A stretch of 10,765 nucleotides of DNA from Clostridia bacterium. GTDB taxonomy: Bacteria > CBDUZB01 > JAGLHV01. The translations under genes were made by a program, and so were the position numbers. The notes beneath the pieces were generated by a model. The model searched no databases and had not been told where the DNA came from. It saw only the letters and a list, made by a program, of their open reading frames with translations. The stretch lies in assembly GCA_030595925.1 (NCBI GenBank), contig JAUVLC010000085.1, forward strand, positions 1-10,765. Reading direction: 5' to 3'. Positions 6,187 to 10,765 of this stretch are shown here, one piece after another. Every line of letters begins with the position of its first letter. Within the stretch, counting starts at the first letter, position 1.

Positions 6187-6328
6187 AAAGTTTTAATTTA
6201 TTGAAATATCTCTTCTTCAATCCCTTTTTACTAACACAAAATCCTACTTTTTCTTTCGTTATACTTACCGCCCCTGTTCCCATTCCTAACAACTTTGTTA
6301 ACTTTTCACTTACTATACTTAAATCTCT
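6185..6328 (-). pseudogene. C-terminal ORF remnant ending inside the attC site
   Basis: A 47-codon frame without its own start reads RDLSIVSEKLTKLLGMGTGA then VSITKEKVGFCVSKKGLKKR and FNKLKL, with its TAA overlapping the R'' core of the 6120-6186 site. The LLGxxxGAVSxxKEKV pattern followed by basic helices resembles a helix-turn-helix tail such as those found after REP-associated (Y1) transposase domains. The match is short and I would not assign a family on it. It is bounded on the right by an in-frame stop. It is probably the last piece of the gene that originally owned this attC. Between 6329 and 6392 I see nothing recognisable. Confidence 0.35.
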
Positions 6329-6392
6329 TTAACCTTCTCCCAATTACATAGTGCAGGGCACATAGATAATCTACGCCTCTAATCATTAATAT

Positions 6393-7166
6393 TTATTTTA
6401 ATTCCTTCTCAATTATATTCAAAAATCTTTTGTTTGATATATAATGGTCTGCTAAAAGTTTTCCGTTATATACTAAATTAAATGTGCCGTAAATTGAAGG
6501 AGCATTTTGAATCTCTTTTGCATTTTTTAATTCAGTTATTTTAACTTTCAAAGCTTTCTTCTTTGCGGTTTCGGCTAAATCTTTAATCGACCGGGCAACC
6601 CACGGACATTGATTTGAATAAATAAAATTAAGTCCTTTACATTTACTCAGTTGCTTTTCCCAATCCCTGAATTTTGGCAAAGGCCCTTTTTCCAAAGTTT
6701 TAACCATCAATTCAAATGAAGGTTTAGCTTTAGCTACAGACTTAAATCCATTTTTCAAAAAAATATCCTTGCCGGCCATGAACGAACCTTCACTTGCAAC
6801 CACCGCAACGCCACATTTCCCTTCCTTCTTTGCATCTTTAATGCAATCTTTAATCAAAAAAGAACCATATCCTTTTCCTTTGTACTTGTTGGGAGAAATC
6901 CATATACAATGTATGAACATATATCCCTTTGCCTCAACTGCTCTCCATGCATATTCTCCCGGTATGTATTCAATAAAACCGTTACATTTTCCTTCCTTTT
7001 CTAAATATAATTGTTTAATTCTCAGACCTTCGGAAAAACGCTTTTTTAACCACTCAAGCTTTTTCCGATACCCTTCATTTTTGGGATTTAAAAAACACAC
7101 AGGTTTATATTCTGAAATATTTTCCGAATTTAAACTAACAATTTTAACTTTATTTTTATCAATCAT
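6393..7166 (-). CDS. GNAT N-acetyltransferase with C-terminal YoaP domain
   Basis: A 257-residue protein. Residues about 10-150 form a GNAT domain: strand 4 YMFIHCIWI (82-90) leads into the acetyl-CoA pyrophosphate loop KYKGKGYGS (94-102, the Q/RxxGxG/A motif), and FLKNGFKSV (136-144) is the typical strand-6/7 region. The C-terminal part (about 175-257) matches the YoaP-like extension: FIYSNQCPWV with a cysteine, then KITELKNAKEIQNAPSIYGT and FNLVYNGKLLADHYIS. The same two-domain layout occurs in Bacillus YoaP and many clostridial proteins. Substrate is unknown; small-molecule or peptide acetylation is inferred from the GNAT fold. The ATG has GAGG close upstream. No attC is visible on either side and its promoter region is occupied by a family-F repeat, so its cassette status is uncertain. 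Confidence 0.85.
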   Translation of the reverse strand: MIDKNKVKIVSLNSENISEYKPVCFLNPKNEGYRKKLEWLKKRFSEGLRIKQLYLEKEGKCNGFIEYIPGEYAWRAVEAKGYMFIHCIWISPNKYKGKGYGSFLIKDCIKDAKKEGKCGVAVVASEGSFMAGKDIFLKNGFKSVAKAKPSFELMVKTLEKGPLPKFRDWEKQLSKCKGLNFIYSNQCPWVARSIKDLAETAKKKALKVKITELKNAKEIQNAPSIYGTFNLVYNGKLLADHYISNKRFLNIIEKELK

Positions 7167-7186
7167 ATTATTACCTCATATAATGG

Positions 7187-7342
7187 CGGGGACAGTGTTG
7201 ACCTGGTTGGCTTACTATTTCCCTAATACTTTTCTTAAAATTTGGCAACCCTTTTTGGGGAAAAATAGGAAGAAAAAAACAAAAATCTTTTTCCCGCTGT
7301 CTTTCTTTTTGGACAAATTTTGGGTGGGAGCAAAATTTGCCT
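7187..7342. repeat. Family-F repeat element, copy 3
   Basis: Begins GGGGACAGTGTTGACCTGG and ends CAAATTTTGGGTGGGAGCAA AATTTGCC. It is collinear with 4876-5062, including the block ATAGGAAGAAAAAAACAAAA. The left flank is also similar (TATAATG before each copy). It separates the GNAT gene (start 20 nt away) from the DUF1016 gene. The remaining 7343-7462 holds no gene I recognise; the frame running through it extends into the repeat and looks spurious. Confidence 0.65.
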
Positions 7343-7462
7343 AAGTTTATTGATGTACAAAGAACGAGTGAATCATTAACAAACACCCTTATTATATCTA
7401 AATCACTCCAAAACGTGTAGGAAAATCTTATCCCAACCCTTCTGTCTAACATTTTTATTCAC

Positions 7463-8494
7463 TTATCGTTCTTTTAGTCCTCTCTTTAGCACCTCAGGGC
7501 TAGGAAGTGATTCAGTCAATTTTTTAGGCAATTTCTTTGTTACCCTGTATTTTGAAACACCTATTGGTTTTCTAATTCCGCGCAAGGCATATTCTACTTC
7601 TAAACGGTTTCGATCTTTACAAAGAATGATTCCTATAGATGAATTCTCTTCCGGCAAACGGACTAAATCATCCAGCAAGTTCAAATAAAAATTCATTTTG
7701 CCGGCATATTCAGATTTAAATTCTCCTATCTTCAAGTCAAATGCCACCAAACACTTCAAGTGCCTGTGAAAGAACAAAAGGTCAACATAATATTCTTTAT
7801 CCTTCAGTCTCAGCGGATATTGACTACCGACAAAGCAAAATCCTAATCCAAGTTCAGTAATAAAATTCTTTAAATGCATAAGAAGCTGTCTCTCTAATTC
7901 TCTCTCCTTAATAGGCTCTCCTACATCAAGAAAATCAAGGGTATATGAATCTTTAATCGCTATATCTGCCTGCTCGGCCAAATGCACGGGCAGGGTTTTG
8001 GGAAAATTATGCATTTTCTTAACCTTTGTCTGTTTATAAGCTTCTGACTCAATCTGATGGACAAGAACATTACGACTCCAGCCAAATTGTATCGTTGCTT
8101 TAATGTAGTATTCCTTTGCTTCCTGTATTTTAACCCGTTGCATAATTACTATATTCTGGCCCCAGGGAATTTCTTGCACAAGTTGTGCAAGTTTTAGATT
8201 ATCTTTATAGGTGAGATAAAAAATTCTCATTCGCCAAAGATTATTTGGCGAAAATCCTTCTCTTCCTTCAAATTCAGCTATAAGGTCTCTTGATAATTTC
8301 TCAACAATACTCCTGCCCCAACCGAATTTTTGCTGCCTTTCTACAATATTTTTCCCAACATCCCAGTATAACTTTATTAACTCTCTGTTTAATTTACGAT
8401 AAGTACTAATACGAGCAGAGACAATTTTTTCCTTTATCTCTTTTAAAAATTTAAGGTAATCGGATTTTGCTATTATTTGTTTTTTGCCTGCCAT
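7463..8494 (-). CDS. DUF1016 / YhcG-family PDDEXK nuclease
   Basis: An intact 343-residue protein. The N-terminal half (about 12-165) is the DUF1016_N helical domain with its typical LYWDVGKNIVERQQKFGWG (42-60), SPNNLWRMRIFY (82-93) and the repeat of FGWSRNVLVHQI (137-148). The C-terminal half (from about 175) is the YhcG PD-(D/E)xK nuclease domain: DFLDVGEPIKERELERQLL, GSQYPL, YYVDLLFFHR (D238), AFDLKIGEFK (D253 and K255) and EYAGKMNFYLNLLDD (262-276). The usual E-x-K appears as D-x-K here, which still preserves a carboxylate. Bacterial members are uncharacterised predicted nucleases, often near restriction systems or in mobile regions. The start has GGAG about 8 nt upstream. It is not flanked by attC sites but lies between two family-F repeats. 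Confidence 0.88.
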   Translation of the reverse strand: MAGKKQIIAKSDYLKFLKEIKEKIVSARISTYRKLNRELIKLYWDVGKNIVERQQKFGWGRSIVEKLSRDLIAEFEGREGFSPNNLWRMRIFYLTYKDNLKLAQLVQEIPWGQNIVIMQRVKIQEAKEYYIKATIQFGWSRNVLVHQIESEAYKQTKVKKMHNFPKTLPVHLAEQADIAIKDSYTLDFLDVGEPIKERELERQLLMHLKNFITELGLGFCFVGSQYPLRLKDKEYYVDLLFFHRHLKCLVAFDLKIGEFKSEYAGKMNFYLNLLDDLVRLPEENSSIGIILCKDRNRLEVEYALRGIRKPIGVSKYRVTKKLPKKLTESLPSPEVLKRGLKER

Positions 8495-8539
8495 TATTTT
8501 GCTCCTTTAACTATTCAACAATAGTAAGAATTATAATTC

Positions 8540-8796
8540 CAAAGTAAATAAAGGGAATGAGGTTAACCTGGTTGACTTATCATCCCAAAATCCCCTTTAT
8601 TATTAACTCTGGCTTAATTAACCAATCTCTTTTGTATTTGGATTCCAGAGACGGACATTTATAATTAAAAATAAACATCATTTTAGTTTGCTGAATAAAG
8701 CAATTGCCACTAACTTCTTATATCTTTATTGTTAAAACCTACCGGGAATCATTTATATGTCAACCAGGTCAACACCGTTTCTGTTTCTTTCCCCGA
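8540..8796. repeat. Family-F element with inverted ends (MITE-like)
   Basis: The intergenic stretch between the nuclease gene and the next gene is mostly this element. The left end contains GTTAACCTGGTTGACTTAT (8562-8580) and the right end, read in reverse complement, contains GTTGACCTGGTTGACATAT (8755-8773) preceded by GGGGAAAGAAACAGAAACGG. The ends are therefore terminal inverted repeats around a core of about 175 bp. That core has its own CTCTGG/CCAGAG inverted pair (about 8604-8651) and no coding potential. No transposase is encoded, so it is probably a non-autonomous element. Nothing else is visible in 8495-8807. Confidence 0.6.
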
Positions 8797-8807
8797 TTTT
8801 CAAATAA

Positions 8808-9425
8808 TCACCCACGCCAAACCAAGTTATTAGCTTGAGAAATGGACTCTTCCAAAACTTTAGGATATTGCGCATATTCATATTTTGGCCTTATCTTCTG
8901 ACAAAGAGTAAGAAGAAATTCTTTTAACTCCATTTCCGAAGTTACAATTTCTTTGCCATCAATTCCACAAGCTATGCAAATAGCATCTGCAATTTGTTGA
9001 TTGGTATATCCGCTTAAATGATCACGTCGCCAAGCAAATAAATAAGGAGAATATAAATAATTTAAGAGTCTTACCTTTTGAGAATACATAGGTACTATTA
9101 CTTGGTATGCACCTCTTGATAGCCAAAATAGAATGATCAACAAAACAATAAATACCCCTATCCTGTAATTCGTAAGGACTGAATATCTAATAATTGTCCA
9201 AGAACCAGCAGCAAACAAACACATGGTAAAAATTACAGAATATATCGTCTGTTGTTTGAAGATAGAAGAACCTCCTTTTTTGATTTTCGGGTTCTTCTTC
9301 TCGATAAGAATAAAATCAATTTCGATAAGAGGAAATCGCCACTCTTCAGCTGAAAAAGTTCTTAGCATTCTAGAGCAGCTGATGACTATCAAGATAATGC
9401 CTATTATCAAATAAAAAATCGGCAT
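8808..9425 (-). CDS. Predicted inner-membrane protein of unknown function
   Basis: A 205-residue protein I do not recognise. It has an N-terminal hydrophobic segment (about 3-19, IFYLIIGIILIVISCSR), a charged cytosolic or external loop (21-60), and two further membrane helices (about 61-80 and 88-104). It ends in a soluble C-terminal domain of about 100 residues (GYTNQQIADAICIACGIDGK, EMELKEFLLTLCQKIRPKYE). The first segment could be a signal anchor. The ATG at 9423-9425 has AGAAGGGAA upstream with suitable spacing, which decides this start. There are no frameshifts, and the stop falls 9 nt from the end of the family-F element. Its 5' flank is only 40 nt long before the family-E element, so any native promoter may lie within the element. 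Confidence 0.7.
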   Translation of the reverse strand: MPIFYLIIGIILIVISCSRMLRTFSAEEWRFPLIEIDFILIEKKNPKIKKGGSSIFKQQTIYSVIFTMCLFAAGSWTIIRYSVLTNYRIGVFIVLLIILFWLSRGAYQVIVPMYSQKVRLLNYLYSPYLFAWRRDHLSGYTNQQIADAICIACGIDGKEIVTSEMELKEFLLTLCQKIRPKYEYAQYPKVLEESISQANNLVWRG

Positions 9426-9465
9426 GAGAGTTCCCTTCTTAAATTACATTTATCATTAGTCAGCT

Positions 9466-9707
9466 TAGGGAACGTTGTCAAGATGTCAAGATATAATTTC
9501 TCTCTTTAACAAGTTTCTCCCCATTTGCTATTAATAATGCTACTGACTACCGCCTTATTTTCAGTTCTTTCCCTTTTTCTCTTCCGCTAATAAATCCAAG
9601 TTTTTACTTGCCCCAGCTTCTTAGCATGTGAAACGGCGTTGTTTCCCCCCACTCCTTTATATCTTTTCTTTTTTATTAATATCTTGACATCTTGACAACG
9701 TCCCCTA
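9466..9707. mobile_element. Family-E element (MITE-like), complete copy
   Basis: The left end TAGGGAACGTTGTCAAGATG (9466-9485, continuing to 9493) and the right end (9680-9707) are inverted repeats of each other, 27 of 28 bases matching. TA is present at both outer ends, compatible with a TA target duplication. The interior is about 185 bp and non-coding, and matches a second copy beginning at 10579. Compared with that copy it carries a 12-bp insertion (ATTAATAATGCT at about 9532-9543). The right end replaces the 3' end of the neighbouring membrane-protein gene. No transposase is encoded. Confidence 0.75.
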
Positions 9708-10039
9708 TTTGCTATTTGCCTGATTACCCCTGCTCCAAAACCTAATAAAATACCGACTCTTGTACAAGCATGCCCTACTAATATATTTGATTGTTCAGGG
9801 GAAATAGTTTTCAGTTCTTCTTTTGCCACGGGATTAGTTAATGGTCCCTTTGCAAGGTCAACGGCAGATTGTAAAGGATGGAGATTGCTTCCTATGATAC
9901 CAAGATAAAATAAACCTACTATGCCCACAACAAGTAAAAACCAAAATTTATTTATTGCAAAAATTGCGACTAATAAAATAAGAATGAGTTGCGCAGGACG
10001 AAGAATAAATACTTCAAATTTTTTTATTTTTTCTTTCAT
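9587..10039 (-). pseudogene. Small membrane protein whose 3' end is replaced by the family-E element
   Basis: A 150-codon frame. Residues 1-111 look native: a basic N-terminus (MKEKIKKFEVFILRPAQ), two adjacent membrane helices (about 17-30 and 33-50), then SNLHPLQSAVDLAKGPLTNP and LVGHACTRVGILLGFGAGVI. From about residue 112 (GRCQDVKILIKKKRYKG... to KTWIY) the codons are the family-E element read in reverse, including its terminal inverted repeat. The native C-terminus is therefore lost, though the frame stays open for 39 more residues. I do not recognise the family. The ATG lies only 8 nt from the attC R' core, and no SD is visible (CATAATATA precedes it), unlike most genes in the window. 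Function is unknown, and the fusion may or may not be stable. Confidence 0.6.
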
Positions 10040-10047
10040 TATATTAT

Positions 10048-10117
10048 GTCTAACACGGAAATCAGCGAATTTTATGAGCGCAAGCGAGTAAAATTTCGCT
10101 GTATTGATTTGTTATAA
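10048..10117 (-). repeat. attC-like recombination site
   Basis: The best-formed site in the window. On the plus strand GTCTAAC (10048-10054) and GTTATAA (10111-10117) are the cores. The arms AAATCAGCGAATTTTATGAG and, in reverse complement, AAATCAATACAGCGAAATTT then TACTCG pair almost completely with a few extra unpaired bases, the hallmark of a folded attC. At 70 bp it is a typical length. It begins 7 nt after the stop of the gene to its right and ends 8 nt before the start of the gene to its left. Confidence 0.75.
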
Positions 10118-10124
10118 GGTAAAA

Positions 10125-10595
10125 TTATTTTTGTTTACCTTGTTGCCATTGTTGAAATGCTTGATGGCCATCCCAAAACATTTCTTTAATTATTACTTTC
10201 TCTTTTTCGATATCAAAAATAAAATAGATGCCAGCGATTCTACCCAGCCAAAATCTGATATACAATAACTTTTCATTTATCCATTCAATTGTTGTCTTAT
10301 ATGTTGCTGCATAATCTATTAGTTTTATTTCAATAAAATAATCTCGCTCATTAAATACTATTATTTCTGCCGTCCAAGGACCGGGTTTCATAGTGTCTGG
10401 TGAGTTAACAAGGTACCAATATGCTTTATTGGGTGAATAATTTTTCTCTCTTTCATTTTCTTCTAGTATTTTCTTATCTAACTCAACATTCGATACTGAT
10501 ATACGATTTTCATAATCTTTGTCAAATTCAGCATGAAAAATTCTTGGTTCCTTCCATTTATCTGGGGGCGTAGACAATATAGGGGACGTTGTCAA
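10125..10595 (-). pseudogene. Hypothetical protein, 5' end replaced by the family-E element
   Basis: The open frame covers 156 codons. From about residue 7 on it appears native: KWKEPRIFHAEFDKDYENRI, NKAYWYLVNSPDTMKPGPWT, then INEKLLYIRFWLGRIAGIYF and IFDIEKEKVIIKEMFWDGHQ, ending AFQQWQQGKQK. The LNEKLL(Y/F)IRxWxGRxxGxxxIFDxEKE segment resembles that of small hypothetical proteins often found with signal peptides in Gammaproteobacteria, but I cannot name a family. The only start is TTG at 10593-10595, which lies inside the terminal inverted repeat of the family-E element (10579 onward). The true N-terminus, probably including an export signal, is missing. The attC begins 7 nt after the stop, so the gene is the 3' part of an ordinary cassette. 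Confidence 0.55.
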
Positions 10596-10765
10596 GATGT
10601 CAAGATATAATTTCTCTCTTTAAGAAGTTTCTCCCCATTTGCTACTGACTACCGGCTTATTCTCAGTTCTTTCTCTCTTTCTATTCCACTGATAAATTCA
10701 AGTTTCTACTTAGCCCAGTTACCCCAGCTTTTCAGCATGCGAAACTGCGTTGTTTTTCCCCCACT
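10579..10765. mobile_element. Family-E element, second copy, cut by the window end
   Basis: Begins TAGGGGACGTTGTCAAGATG and follows the complete copy at 9466 in the same orientation for the remaining 187 bases (shared blocks include TATAATTTCTCTCTTTAA, GTTTCTCCCCATTTGCTA and GCGTTGTTT). It differs by substitutions, lacks the 12-bp insertion and carries about 9 extra bases near 10715-10725. Its right terminal repeat should lie just beyond the window. Its left end supplies the first codons of the frame to its left. Confidence 0.75.

Noticed and set aside
6769-7344. 191-residue plus-strand frame
   Set aside because: It is antisense to the well-supported GNAT-YoaP gene and continues into a repeat; composition is that of a shadow frame.
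7444-7450. GTCTAAC just after the DUF1016 gene
   Set aside because: It is an isolated core 7-mer with no arm complementarity and in the wrong role for the position (R' type directly after a stop). Probably chance.
7171-7452. 93-residue minus-strand frame MLDRRVGIRFSYTFWSD...
   Set aside because: More than half of it is family-F repeat sequence and it has no SD; the remaining 110 bp is not recognisable.
1-10765. CRISPR arrays, tRNA/rRNA genes, riboswitches, integrase or transposase genes
   Set aside because: I looked for regularly spaced repeats, tRNA arms and recombinase motifs and saw none that hold up. The repeats present are dispersed elements and attC-like sites.

Overview
The window is AT-rich bacterial DNA in which every credible gene lies on the minus strand. 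Start sites mostly carry good Shine-Dalgarno sequences (for example AAGGAGG). The genes are unrelated, accessory in character and partly decayed. I cannot name the organism. The mixed gene content and the families of short GGGAACG-type terminal-repeat elements suggest an uncultured environmental bacterium, and that is only an impression.

The organising structure appears to be an integron gene-cassette array, or a cluster of attC sites lacking a visible integrase. After several genes comes an imperfect inverted repeat of 67-166 bp. Its outer ends read RYYYAAC ... GTTRRRY on the minus strand, which is the attC core format. Five of the sites are clear: 1043-1152, 4413-4521, 5598-5706, 6120-6186 and 10048-10117. 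Two are weaker (2242-2407 and 5112-5191), and one is a broken half-site (1756-1777). All point the same way, so cassettes read right to left and any intI/attI would lie beyond the right edge.

Layout from left to right: an acyltransferase-3 C-terminal remnant (75-249); a SAM methyltransferase (250-1011); a frameshifted flavodoxin-like gene (1171-1697); a decayed LGFP-repeat gene (1902-2193); a two-gene cassette with a PF09818-type ABC-class ATPase and a small upstream ORF broken by an amber codon (2443-4386); a truncated membrane-anchored DUF6544/DUF6920-like gene (4535-4783); an SMR multidrug transporter (5206-5535); a cysteine-rich DUF3795 protein (5734-6084); an ORF remnant (6185-6328); a GNAT-YoaP acetyltransferase (6393-7166); a DUF1016/YhcG nuclease (7463-8494); a membrane protein of unknown function (8808-9425); and two further genes, one with its 3' end (9587-10039) and one with its 5' end (10125-10595) formed by a repeat element. 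No attC is visible between about 6190 and 9465, so that stretch may not be cassette DNA.

Two families of short non-autonomous elements punctuate the array. Family F carries GTTGACCTGGTTGAC-like ends (about 1803-1858, 4876-5062, 7187-7342, 8540-8796). Family E is a roughly 240-bp element with 28-bp terminal inverted repeats (9466-9707, and a copy from 10579 that runs off the window). They break attC sites and gene ends, and they probably drive much of the decay. The genes do not form one pathway. What they share is a mobile cassette context.
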